From NCBI GenBank assembly GCA_001600455.1, contig BCKC01000001.1:5792441-5856440 (forward strand): a stretch of DNA of 64,000 nucleotides, given 5' to 3'. The notes beneath the pieces were generated by a model. The model saw only the letters and a program-made list of their open reading frames with translations, searched no databases and was not told where the DNA came from. A program made the translations under genes and the position numbers. How positions within the stretch are numbered: position 1 is the stretch's first letter; every line of letters begins with the position of its first letter. The DNA comes from Endocalyx cinctus. Taxonomy: Eukaryota > Ascomycota > Sordariomycetes > Amphisphaeriales > Apiosporaceae. This document shows, piece after piece, positions 47,767-58,661 of this stretch.

Positions 47767-48905
47767 GCTCCGACCAGCCCTGCAGCCAATGTGCCTCAAC
47801 CTTACTGCTACTGCAACTTCAGATTTTTAAATTGCTCGGGGGACGTAGGAGGGGGCAAACGTAGAACGTAAGGGTTTCGCAAATCAAAAATCCCAAATAA
47901 ATATTACTACTCCCTGTAAAACGCGGAGCCGAACCTGTCGACGCTGAAATTATTATGGATGCCAAATGGGACGATTCAAAAAAAGAGGCTTAAGAAACGA
48001 AAAGTCCATAAAAACATTACAGACCAAAAGGAAAATAAGAGCAACCCTTTTTTTTTCTCTCTCTTTTCTTTCTCATTTTAGGAAACTTGTGCCTTTTTAC
48101 ATTATCACCCATCTTATGATTATGGCTTGGTGGCGGTATTCTCGGATGAAATTCATACGCATTCATTTATCCTTCACCAAGCTAGAGAAATTGACACACA
48201 CGCGACAATGATGCCTCTGTAGTGTAGTGTAGGCGATTGTTTGAGGTTGATGAGCCAGGTAAGTATAGTGTACGTAGTAAAGTTATTTACGGAAGAGTGA
48301 TCAACGGACTAAGGTTTTGGCTCCTAAGAGATTTGTTGTAACTAAAAACGACCAGGGTCCCTTGCGAAGTTTCGCCTTACTTGCCAAGTTAACCTAGCAT
48401 CTTTCGTCCTTTTAGTCAAGGTTGCTTGAATTTTGAATTGATGAAAGGGGATCGTCGTGGAGTCTTCTTGGCAAGAAGTCGCAAGTCTAACGATGTCAAG
48501 GATAGTAACATATGGATGTCAAGAGACGACTGTCACTTCTACGATAGATCGCATGACAGCGGGAGAGCTAAGGCGCTGGTGTCCGTTAAACGTAGTACAG
48601 GCTCAATAGAGCTGATACAGAATGTAGTCGGTAGGAGCCTATGGGAGATGCGTTTAGAAAAGCTTCCAGAACTGATTTCCATCGCATTTACCCAAGGTCG
48701 ATTCTGTGAACAGGAAGTGTTTGGGAATCAAGCTAAGAGTATATTATATGGGCCTGTTTTCTATGCGGAAGTGGGAAAAAAACAAATGTCTTGGATCAAG
48801 CATAAAGAATGACGACGGATCCTCACACATCTCACATCCCTCGAAAGGGTACGTTACTCGGTGGATTCGTTAGCAAGATCCAGACTGTCAATCTTGGTGG
48901 GTAAA

Positions 48906-48960
48906 CCGCTAAATGAGTATTCGCGGCTCTCATTTCAAGTTATGGCGAGTTCATGACGGT
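48906..48960 (+). pseudogene. Short intron-less YKT6-like relic
   Basis: This stretch can be read as L-N-E-Y-S-R-L-S-F-Q then, after a one-base deletion, Y-G-E-F-M-T. Spliced YKT6 has L-S-A-Y-S-R-F-T-R-Q-N-Y-G-E-F-M-T. In DNA the two share TTATGGCGAGTT and then ATGAC in the same order, preceded at matching distance by TAYTCGCG. The exon 2/exon 3 junction of YKT6 is crossed with no intron, and several differences fall at third codon positions. It is about 5 kb from YKT6, same strand. It is short, so chance cannot be excluded. Confidence 0.45.
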
Positions 48961-49906
48961 GGTAAATTTTTGTTAAATGGCTAATTATTAGAGGTTCCAT
49001 TTCTGTTTTCCGACTAAGGCGTATGAAGATTGGTTTTTATATTAACAAAAATGCTACGATGGTACTGGTTATGAGTATGGAGAAGGCTGTTTCACTTACT
49101 ATGTATGTATATGCGCAGTTCCAGTAGGTATACCCGTAGACATAGCGTGATGGGTAGAGTTCCCGTATCGAGGTTTGGGCTACCAATTTTGAACGGGCCA
49201 TTAGATCAAAACACAGTATATTTGGAGACAGTCTACTGTATTTAATACCATTACCATTACCGCCACAGCACCTACCTACCGACTTGATATTCTTCCATAC
49301 ATCGTGTAGTTTACCTCGGAAGCCGAAATTAATCGAGGAAAGTTGTAGCGGGACGAGTTTGGTAACTGTACTACCAAGTACCGATGGTCAAATAGGTACT
49401 AGCTGAAATTTTGATTGTTTCTACGAAGTTTTGGGAGATTTATGTGCGTGTACGATTTCTTAGTAGCCTTCGTATCAGCCTTGAGCTTCTATCGTTAGAT
49501 TTAATCTAACAGTGGATATTTACTGTGGTATGATGGGTAAATAAGGCGTAAGGTACTGTACAAAGTATGTAGGGCTGGTGCCAAACTAGACTTAAACTAA
49601 AAATGGCATTTCCCTCCATACATGTATGATTTATCAATATACGTAGTTCATGAACAAATCTACCAAGGTATGCTACAAGGGTGTTTATTAAAAGTAAAGT
49701 CGTTAGTATCGATTGGATTAAGGGGGTTTCTAGAAGTAATGCCTAGAACTACTTAACCTAGTATATCATCGTGAAATTCAGTGCGGGAAGTAAATTTTAA
49801 CTAAATGAGGGTTCGCTATATTTAACAGTTAATACTAAATAGCCCGGTAGGTTGTAGGTTAGTATGTACATAGTACACTATATTCCATACGTATTTATTA
49901 GGCATA

Positions 49907-49937
49907 TTAACTCCAAGAGTTAATAACTTGGAGTTAA
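49907..49937. repeat. Inverted repeat, 11-bp stem
   Basis: Arms TTAACTCCAAG (49907-49917) and its reverse complement (49927-49937) are separated by nine bases. No gene ends nearby, so a terminator role is unlikely; it may be a relic of a mobile element end. Confidence 0.75.
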
Positions 49938-49964
49938 ATAACAATTAAGCACGTAAAGATTATT

Positions 49965-50003
49965 TATATATTTATATATTTATATATTTATATATTTATA
50001 TAT
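49965..50003 (+). repeat. Octamer tandem repeat (TATATTTA)n
   Basis: Four to five near-perfect copies of TATATTTA in an AT-rich region. Confidence 0.85.
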
Positions 50004-51654
50004 CACGCCAGTTTAGTTAAGTATGCCTAGTTTAATTACTACCACGTATCCTATGTGAGTAAACACGATTGTTTACAACTAACTGCTGTCATGTACAGTA
50101 CTACCTCCTACCGACCTACCTACCTCTCTAGGTATGTAAGTCATATTCTGCGAATACGAAATCAAGACTTATAATACCCATCATATAATACGCTATGTTC
50201 ATGCAAAAACTCGAATGATGTGTAAGTACTGACGTATGTTTCTGTATTACTGTGAGAGAAGAGCACGTTATACTGCAAATACGAATAATCAGGAACATCG
50301 ACTGTTTCATACTTACTGTTGCATTTCCAAGTATCTCGGTTTCAGAATTACAGGCATTTCTCTGCTGACGTGCCTTGCCCTTGTTCGAATGAACCCTCCA
50401 GATTATCTGAGCGGTCCTACAAGGTACATATATATAATACTAGTAAGGTGTAAAGCTCCGAGCTTACAAAATGCTACGATACCTTGCACGGTAGATGATT
50501 CATTCCCTATTTAATCCATAATATACTATATAGTGTATACTATTAAAAAAAAATATACAAGCGATGCCCTAACCTAAGATCTACGATCTGCAAGAATTAG
50601 TCGCGAGCTACGATCAAGAGGACATGGTTAATGTCGAAAGGTATCGCAGTATTCACCCATGCTGCTTTCAACCTGAATAGGATATGATTGACTTGATTGA
50701 ACCCAAATTTATATCGTCATTCTATTAAAATAGCCTTTTTTTTTATATATCTGCTTTCATGGTTCGGACGATCTTATTACCTAGCACCGCCAGTTGTTGG
50801 GTTCGGCACGGCTCACGAGGATCTCTCCCTTCCACTCTCGGAGCTCCGTCGATTCGAACGGCTAAAAAGGCTGAATGATATCTCTAACTTACCTCATCTC
50901 ATGCTGACATATTGAAGTGAGACGCGGCAAAAATCCCACACGACTTTCCATCGGCGTGTCCTTTGTCGGGTCATTGTGATAACTTTTGCGACATCACTTT
51001 AGGATTGCTTGATACTTGACCCTTTGTCTTATATGGCGCGGATAGGGCCGTCTCGGGCCTGGCGGGAGGAGGCATGAGACGTTTCCATCAGCCGTTGACT
51101 GCTCATCACGCGATATAATGGACGAGGTCTAGCAGAAGTAGTCGCACAGGAGAGTTTGTCTCATACACGGTTTCTCATCCAAGCTCAGTATTGTGTTTGA
51201 TTGGAAATGATAAAGGGAGTGAGTATAAGGTTTAATGGCTGGCACATCTAACACTTTTCTCGTAGCTTATATTCATGATAATACGTGTATCATTCTGTGG
51301 TATTTCTTGTCCAGGTGAGGATATTAAGATTGAGTGTAACCTTATCTCATTTTATTCACGAGAGTTTGGCACATTCTCCCTCAGCTTGTTTCACAGACAG
51401 AGATAAGAAAAAGAAAGAAAAGTTCGGATGAACACTGCATCTAAAACGATATACACATACAGATCTACAGTGCTGTAAAATAATACTAGCGTTTAGTATG
51501 TTATATTACGGTATAATGCAGAGTACCAGAGTGTGTATATATTCGATTTAAGAATCAAAGTATCTTCAATCTTCACGATTTACGAGAAACTATACTGAAG
51601 GATGCCTTAGGTAGATGATGGATATTAGTTACCATGTATCCATATAGCAGTACT

Positions 51655-51693
51655 GATACTGTACTGTACTGTACTGTACTGTACTGTACTGTA
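51655..51693 (+). repeat. Pentamer tandem repeat (ACTGT)n
   Basis: Seven to eight ACTGT units in tandem, the first imperfect. Confidence 0.9.
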
Positions 51694-52322
51694 CCATACA
51701 CTAACAAAATGCATAAAATACGTGTATAACTAACTTTACTTTATATCTCACTTTAAACGTACTATGTAAAAATCGATTTAGTATATGGCATAATTATGCA
51801 ATAAAATTTACCTTTCGGCGGGGTTGGCGGGGTAGTTATTCAATGTTATGTAAATGTGTCGGTTTTTTTTTATTGTGTCATCTATCAGCAGCAAATTGAC
51901 TGAAGCCATTATGAAGAGGAAAAAAAAGAACCCAGCCGAAAACAAACACTGAGCCCCTCATTCCCCTCTGTCACACCCCATAAGATTTTCATTCAATAGC
52001 CAATCCGACCAATTCCGACCTGGCGCGTTCAGTGACTTACAAGCACTTTACACACTATTTTCTGGATCCTTTGAGCCTGGAGCTTTTTTTATTTTTTTAT
52101 TATTATTCTCACTTGTCTGAATAAAGAAAGGAGAAAGAAGAAAAAAAACCAACCACATCATCAACCGTTAAGAAAAAAGAAAGAAAGAAGCGAAGTAGAA
52201 CGACTTACACTTCTACTTCCTACCCGCCGATCCTAGATCCTAGGTCATTAAATATTTTATATCCACTACTTCTCTTTTCCCTCTCTTCTTCTCATTAAAT
52301 CCTAAACAGAAATTCCGTCAAG

Positions 52323-53238
52323 ATGTCGTGGCAAGGTGAGTTACTCAAAAATATTATCTATCTATCTATTCATCCGTCTATCTATCTATCTCCTTAAATA
52401 ACCACTACCTCGTTCCCGTCAAATCTTAAAACCCCCACCTCATTTTCTACGTCTCACCATTGTATATCTTCGATGATCCGAAAGAGAAGCTGACACACAC
52501 TCAACCTATAGCATATGTCGATTCCAGGTACGAACTGTCTTCCCCCCGAAAATGATTTAAAACCCCGTGGTGAAGCAAAGGAGACCGAGGCCAAAACAGG
52601 CACACAGAGATAATCAACAAAGAGAGGCGATGGGGCTAACTTGATTGCTTCGATTTCTATAGCCTTGTTGGCAGTGGCCATTTGGACAAGGGCGCCATTA
52701 TCAGCGTTGCCGGTGACAGCGTCTGGTCCACCAGCCCAGGCTTTGAGGTAAGATATTCTAGAAACATCACGTTTATGACGATATCGCCGGTATAGGGAGG
52801 GGTGGATAAATTATGACAAGGAACCCATGTAACTGACAACACACAAAAAATTCACCAACAGGTCAAGCCCGATGAGATGAAGACCCTCGTCAGCATTCTT
52901 ACCAACAGCAGTGGTGCCATTGATAAGGCACATGCGGACGGTGTTCATGTGGGTGGCGAGCGGTACGTCGTCACCCGGATCGAGGACCGAAGTATCTATG
53001 GCCGAAAGGTAGGTTTCCCTTCCTATGCGCACCCAAAAGAAGAGCGGGCGGATAAAACAAAAACCAGAGGTTTTGCAAAGACAAATACTAACGTGGCGAG
53101 CAGGGACGAACCGGTATCTGCGTCGTCAAGACGAAGCAGGCTATCATCGTCGCCCACTACGGCGAAACCCAGATCGCCGGTAACGCCACCCAGACCGTCG
53201 AAGCCCTCGCCGACTACCTGATCAAGGTCGGATATTAG
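52323..53238 (+). CDS. PFY1: Profilin
   Basis: Binds actin monomers, poly-proline (formins) and phosphoinositides; controls actin assembly in the cytoplasm. Five exons: 52323-52335, 52512-52527, 52663-52747, 52862-53008, 53104-53238; phases agree; 131 residues. The first two exons are tiny (13 and 16 nt), encoding MSWQAYVDS, the aromatic N-terminal helix that binds poly-proline. Then LVGSGHLDKGAIISVAGDSVW, HVGGERYVVTRIEDRSIYGRK, and the C-terminal helix TVEALADYLIKVGY. A poly-proline-binding Trp and Tyr are present at the N-terminus, and Tyr at the C-terminus. Because of the small exons the gene is easily missed by open-frame scans. Confidence 0.97.
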
Positions 53239-54326
53239 AGACGGGACGGGATGGTTACGTCAACCCACACGGGTTTCTGAGAAAAGGGGATGGGGGTGTT
53301 ACGCTGGGTGATGGTAGAGTGGACTGGCAGAAACACTAGTGCCTGCCCTGCACGATAGACAAACATATATGGGATGGTCACATACACAAACACACAAACA
53401 CACACACAACTTCTGCTATGGCTTCGTAGATGGTCCTTTTTCCCTTCTTCTTTCGGGGTCTTTCTAGAGAAATCTTGACGTGGATGATAGTCAAGAACGC
53501 GCAAGAGGCAGGCTTGAAGGTTATGTCTCAACTTGTTACTTTTAAGAACCCTCGGACCCCTTGGAATGTGCTCCCCTTTTGGAGTTCTGCATAGGTAAAA
53601 TGGTCAAAAGAATAACGAACGACCCGAGGAAAAAAAAAAGTTTCACAACACAATTGTTAACCTTCACATATATGGATATATATCCATATATATCCACGAA
53701 CTATGTCTGATGGCCACGTGACTGTCATGTATCGTAGTCCATATTTGAAAGGGGTTTTGAGTTCTCAAGAGAGATCGAGCTTCTATCCTTCTCTACCATT
53801 GGGGTATAACCGTCCCTAGAAACGCCTTTTCGTACCGGTTTTATGCGCCCGCCCTTCCATATACGTCGAAAGAATTATTAATAATATCATACAAACAACT
53901 CCTGGCCGTCGTCGGCATTTCTTAGCGTAAATCACACAACGTTATATGGTCAAAGGGGTTTCCCGACCGCCACGGTAGACAGTAGCGAACCGTACCGCCT
54001 GCAGCTGGCAGTCGTCCCACACGTTTCCTCCCCTTTATACAATCGTCTGCTCTTCTCCCGCCTCTTGTTATCTCATCCTGTTCTGCTCTCCTGTTTTGCC
54101 TAATTTTCCAATAAGTGCGCAGTAGTCTTACACACGGTTTCTCCGTGCCATTTCGTATCCCTACCTCTTATTTTCCTTTTCTCTTTATATATATATATAT
54201 ATATATTAAAGAAGAAAAGAAAAAAGAGAGAGAGACGGGGAGAAGAACTAAAAAACAGCAGGAGTAACTTATGACGTTTCCCTCCCTCTTTTTCTTTTCC
54301 CCTTAAACCCTCTCGGAGCCACAAAA
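53239..54326. other. Intergenic, convergent 3' flanks
   Basis: Between profilin and GOT1. Contains a 24-bp perfect palindrome at 53668-53691, an AC-rich tract near 53385-53410, and (TA)n near 54187-54207. No gene recognised; the minus-strand open frames here are simple-sequence artefacts. Confidence 0.65.
53668..53691. repeat. 24-bp perfect palindrome
   Basis: TA-rich palindrome centred on GGATATATATCC, 430 bp downstream of the profilin stop. May extrude as a hairpin; function unknown. Confidence 0.8.
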
Positions 54327-55228
54327 TCAAACGGGTAACTCGGCGTTCCGCCTAGCGAGGCCGATCCGATCTACCAGCATGCCGATGTAAGGACCCACGA
54401 CGGGGACGTTGCGGGCGAAGCCGGCGACGGTGCCGAGGAAGTCGCCGAAGAGGACGAAGATGCCGTACAGCTCGACGAGGAAGCCGATAAAGGCCCAGCG
54501 TAGCAGGATGAGGAGCAGGCCCGTGAAGAAGGCCATCGTCCCCGTCGCCTTCTGCTTCCGCGCGAAAAATAGCAGCGTCTTTTGCGGTCCGATTATTATG
54601 GTGAGGCCGATGAGGAAGAGGATCTGCAAAGGGGGGAGGTAATTTGTTGGTGAGCCGGGGGCGTTTTTTTTTTTTTTTTTTTTTGAAAAGGTTACGAGGT
54701 TTCTTCGGGATGCGCTCGTCGAATAGGGGAGGTTTATATATTTCGCGAGAACTTGACTTTCTATGCTGAGGAGAAGACACTTACGTTGCCCATTGCTAAC
54801 CTAGATATCAGGGGATGGGACAAAAAAAAAAGTCCTCGTGGTTAGTAAAGAAACAACAAGGGCGCGTGAGTAGTATAGAGCTCGTAGTTTACTTACATGG
54901 CCCGATCAAAGAACAACATCACACCGCCGATGAGGAAGAAGCCTCCTATAAGAGTGTTCCCAATCCTCGATTAGCTTCCTCGAAAAGTAAACCATCCCCC
55001 ATTTACATAGCTTAGGAAGTGGTATACCTACCACCTGAGCAGAAAGCAACCCCAATTTCTGTACGAAAGAATTCCTGATTAGCCTGGCGCAAACATAATT
55101 GTTCTTGAATCCCCCACCCCTTTTGACGCACACATATACAAAATCGTTATGTAGAGTGGGCCAAAAAAGGGGGGAGGAGGAGGATGAACGAACGTACTTT
55201 GACTATCCGATAACCACATGGTAGGCAT
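54327..55228 (-). CDS. GOT1: Got1, Golgi transport membrane protein
   Basis: Four-helix membrane protein of early Golgi and COPII vesicles, involved in ER-Golgi traffic. Five exons: 55228-55198, 55058-55032, 54945-54897, 54800-54785, 54623-54327; phases agree; 139 residues (yeast Got1 138). Spliced start is MPTMWLSDSQKIGVAFCSGGGFFLIGG, then VMLFFDRAMLAMGN. The second half holds LFLIGLTIIIGPQKTLLFFARKQKATGT, FLRW-type LLILLRWAFIGFLVELYGIFVLFGDF and VPVVGPYIGML. The second ATG (55219, MWLSDSQ) matches the yeast start equally well. Four exons are 16-49 nt, so only the last appears as an open frame. Confidence 0.95.
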
Positions 55229-56485
55229 CTTGGGCAAAATTTCCTTTAGGATATCCTATCTTCTTCTTTTTTCGTTTCAATTGGAGGTTTAGGAGAAAGT
55301 GATAGGTGAGAGAGGAAGGGGGTAAAGAGAGAAAAAAAGGAAAAAGGGGGGGAAAGAAANAAAAAAAAAAAAAAAAAGATATGGCTAAATGGTGATCGCA
55401 AAAAAAGGGTATTATGGTTACTTCATCTGACGACTTTTTTGAGAATTGGTCATTATTATTATTTTATATAAATATATATTTTTAATTAATTACAATGGCC
55501 ACGGTTCCAAGTCGCGACTTGCATATATGGGGACCACTTCCAAGGTTACAAAGATTACAATACAGCAAAAGTAAGATTGCTATTAATTCCTTATCGATTA
55601 CCTATTCTTGCCAGGGGTGTAGCGCTATACCTTCCGTCTAGTAGCAGGTTAGCCACAAGTTTTTTTTCTTTCTTCTAATTATTTCTTCAACAGAACATTT
55701 TCCTCTTAAGCTTCAGGATCCTATACAAGAGATATGAAGTCGTCGTATCTTTCTCATATTCTTGAATTGGGTTCAAATACTCGAGTCGATTGGCTATATG
55801 GAAGACAAGTCCGATGTCAAGACCGACAATTATGTCTTACGTTCTTAAATATACATTCTCACGTTGTGGTACATGCTTTGTTGGTAAAGCTTGCTTATTA
55901 GTTAATGAGTTAGGTAGGTCTAAAGTGGTTTGGCCCATTATGTGCCCTCAATCCTTTGATGGCTATTGAGGTTGCGGGTGAAGCCCCCAAGATTTTCACA
56001 TCTTGTACATCTTCTGTAATGCCTCCTGTACCCTTCTCCATTATATCTCCCAATAAAAAAAAAAAAGACTGCCGCGGCGTCCTTAGCTTTCGAGCTATGG
56101 TCACTGAGAACGACTCTCCCATTCATTCTCGGTACCCGTCAGATACAGGCGGAGAACAAAGTCTGATCACGATTAAGCCGGAGCGTATACCTGTCATCCG
56201 TATACCGAGAGGTATACGGTGCGTAGGATAGGCTTGACTTTGTTGGTCCAACATTACTAGATGAGTGGTTCCTCGCGACTAGGCGACTTGCCCTATTTAT
56301 TCCATTTCGAGTTTCATATGTAATCCATCTTAATAGTGACATGCCATTCCATTGTCCCCCCATCGTAAACATCGTAAGTGAGTAGTTTCAAAATCGGTCG
56401 TCTAAAGTAAGACTGGGTGAAACCAGGTTTCCTTCAAAATGACGCACAGGGTGATTCCGGTTACTATTGTTATAACGAGACAGTC
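55229..56485. other. Intergenic, no gene seen
   Basis: Between the GOT1 start and the IES6 stop. Includes an A-rich stretch with one ambiguous base (n at 55360), which marks an assembly or sequencing uncertainty. Short open frames at 55910-56372 are unsupported. Confidence 0.6.
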
Positions 56486-57091
56486 TCATTTAAGAACAGT
56501 ATGAGCACCGCGAGCTTCCAAGTACTGCTCGGCAGTGCCTTGAGGCAGAGACCGAATAAACGCAAAAACCTCCTTGTTGTGATACCGTAGCCTAGTTTTC
56601 GGGTCGAGATACGGTGCGGCCAGACCGGTGACATCGCAATAGCGTTTCGTATGCGCCAGCGAAGGAGCCGACTCGATGTTGGTGTACGTCGCGCTCGGCG
56701 CTGAGACGGTGCCGGCACCGCCACCGCTTCCGTTCGGTTTCAGGCTCTTCTCGAGCACCAGCTTCGACAGACTCCGCGATGCTTGAGCCAGGTTCGGCTG
56801 CAGGTTGGAACCGCCGGCGGATTGGGATGGTGTCGAGGTGCCGCTCGTCGAAAGATCGTTTTCATCGCCGGCGACGGCGGGCGTTACGGTGCCGCTATTG
56901 TTATCTTGCGGTGTCGCCGCCATAGAGGCTTCTTTGCGCGAGGCATCGCCGAGGATCGTCTTGATGTTTTTGTTTCTTCGCTGATTCGGGCGCCAGTGAG
57001 CGTTTCGGAAACTCTTGGGTATGGAGTGCAGATCAATTTCTTGGACGAGCTCTTGATGAGCTATCTGAGCTTCTGTAGGACCCGAAGACAT
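56486..57091 (-). CDS. IES6: Ies6, INO80 complex subunit (YL1-C domain)
   Basis: Subunit of the INO80 chromatin remodeller that pairs with Arp5 and links the ATPase to the nucleosome. Single exon, 201 residues. N-terminal block HSIPKSFRNAHWRPNQRRNKNIKTILG (24-48) is the conserved Arp5-contacting type of segment. A variable Ser/Thr/Gly linker follows. The YL1 C-terminal domain is at about 148-182: KRYCDVTGLAAPYLDPKTRLRYHNKEVF. It ends YLEARGAHTVLK. YL1 (Swc2) itself is far larger, so Ies6 is preferred. Head to head with DAD4 and 1.6 kb from ARP5. Confidence 0.95.
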   Translation of the reverse strand: MSSGPTEAQIAHQELVQEIDLHSIPKSFRNAHWRPNQRRNKNIKTILGDASRKEASMAATPQDNNSGTVTPAVAGDENDLSTSGTSTPSQSAGGSNLQPNLAQASRSLSKLVLEKSLKPNGSGGGAGTVSAPSATYTNIESAPSLAHTKRYCDVTGLAAPYLDPKTRLRYHNKEVFAFIRSLPQGTAEQYLEARGAHTVLK

Positions 57092-57517
57092 CTTTAATCT
57101 CGAGAGAGAATGCGATTACTATGAGAGAGAAATAGTAGAGGAAACTATACAAAACAATAATCGTAATTGTTTTTTTTTTTTGGGTAGTCAAAGATAATGT
57201 AATCTACTAAAGAATTGATTTGTCTTGAAATTGATAAAATGAAAATAAAAATGAAAACGAAAGCTCCTAAGCTACAGAGACAACCTTCTGTAATAACTTG
57301 ATATAATTAGGTAGCTAACCAGGGAATGGATTCTGCTATAACTTACCGCCCGTGTGACATGACCTCTAATCGCTATTCATTTATATTTCAGCTGCAGGTA
57401 CTGCGTCCTGGTGGGGCTTATTTACACGCGGTACGATACCATACTGGTAATTTGTTTCTGCTCTCAATACATATCATATCAAGACCAACGTTAAACGAAT
57501 AGATAAATTAAGACATA
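57092..57517. promoter_or_regulatory. Bidirectional IES6/DAD4 promoter region
   Basis: 426 bp between divergent start codons. Contains a T12 run near 57170-57181 and A/T tracts. No specific site assigned. Confidence 0.55.
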
Positions 57518-57942
57518 ATGGTATGTATTGTACATGATGGAAAAATCACATCGCGGGTAGAATATAACTAATAATACACCCAGGAAAGCCCACACGAACA
57601 TCAACAGAATCTTTTGCTGTCGCGTATTATCACGAACGTTGTAAGTGGGGTGTTACAGTATCTTATAAGTGAGAAAATCCAAGACCTACAATTTATTTGC
57701 TAATGCCCTTCATACAGGAGAAACTCAACGAGTCTATCGTCGTGATGAATAAGAGCCTACAAGAGATCAATGTCCAGAATATGAATATCGAGCTTGTTGC
57801 TCAGATGTTCAAGAACTATCAATCAAATGTCCTCTTCCACCTGGAAGGTAAGTACTTGAAGCTATATACGTCATTGTATCAATAAAGTTGGAACACATTC
57901 TTACTGTAACCAGCTACGGATAATCTCAAGGACCCGTCATGA
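57518..57942 (+). CDS. DAD4: Dad4, DASH/Dam1 kinetochore ring subunit
   Basis: Smallest-class subunit of the fungal ring complex that couples kinetochores to microtubules. Four exons: 57518-57520, 57584-57640, 57718-57847, 57914-57942; phases agree; 72 residues, exactly the size known for Dad4. The coding part of exon 1 is only the ATG, followed at once by GTATGT. Exon 2 encodes [19 protein letters not shown]; exon 3 [18 protein letters not shown] and [16 protein letters not shown] sequence (here [12 protein letters not shown]); exon 4 gives ATDNLKDPS. The match to the family is nearly residue for residue. The protein is a single coiled helix pair. It is invisible as a continuous open frame. 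Confidence 0.96.
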
Positions 57943-58661
57943 TTTATCTAGACCATAAGCGCAATTAGGGAGGATGTGAATAGTTCACTACTTAGGTATT
58001 CTGGTAACGAAGAGGTTTGGCCAGAGTGCACAAATGCCAAGAAGCAAAACCACGTTATACATGCATGGCCACTTAAAAGGAACTACTACTAGTTTGAGAT
58101 TAAAGGATATGGACATGATAATGCTGTTATGAAGCACATGAACAAGAATATAAATTCCGAGAGCTGATTAGAATCAGCAATATGAAGTTATACACGTAGC
58201 TTTGTGTTAATGAAAAATGAGAGCTACCCGTGAACCTTAGCGGTGGGGTGCATATTACAGCAAGCTGATAGCTAACCCCAGACTTACGTATAAGGGGAAA
58301 AATAAAGATAGGGACCAATGCTAGATGCTTGTCAGCCTTGCATCATAAAATTGTCAAGATCTGTGATCGCGTAAAACCTTCCCAGCTCAGCTTGTTTTCA
58401 TAGCGCTCTTTGCATTTAATCTACCAAATCAATGGACTTAATCCACTTATTAACTTCTTTTCATTCACATATCTAATCGGGTTCATTTAATATACATAAT
58501 CTCAATCAATACTCAATAAATCTCAGTAGCATTCGAATCCTCTTATTTTTATTCTTTCCAACCACACTCAATAATGTCCCATATCCTTTGACTTTACCCA
58601 TAACTTGAAACGTAACTTTCGAACGTAACCATACCTTTAATCGAAATAGACATATCATACC
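57943..58661. other. Intergenic, ARP5 promoter region
   Basis: AT-rich; the last 250 bp before ARP5 carry CAATC- and TCAATA-rich sequence typical of fungal leaders. Nothing coding recognised. Confidence 0.6.

Larger units (their letters stand above)
47767..52322. other. Gene-poor region, 4.6 kb, with YKT6-like relic and simple repeats
   Basis: No intact gene recognised. The open frame at 48426-48812 (128 residues) shows no family pattern. A YKT6-like relic lies at 48906-48960. A perfect 11-bp inverted repeat with a short loop is at 49907-49937, a TATATTTA tandem run at about 49965-50003, and an ACTGT run at about 51655-51693. TACTGTAC-type words recur. The last 300 bp (pyrimidine-rich, CT tracts) resemble the promoter and leader of profilin. 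Confidence 0.6.

Noticed and set aside
48426..48812. 128-residue open frame in the gene-poor region
   Set aside because: No family resemblance, no splice support, composition like the AT-rich surroundings; treated as chance.
50800..50870. TTCGAA word resembling a reversed tRNA T-loop
   Set aside because: Stem bases mismatch at position three and no other cloverleaf arms were found.
51655..51693. CRISPR-like regular spacing
   Set aside because: Plain pentamer tandem repeat with no spacers, in a eukaryotic genome.
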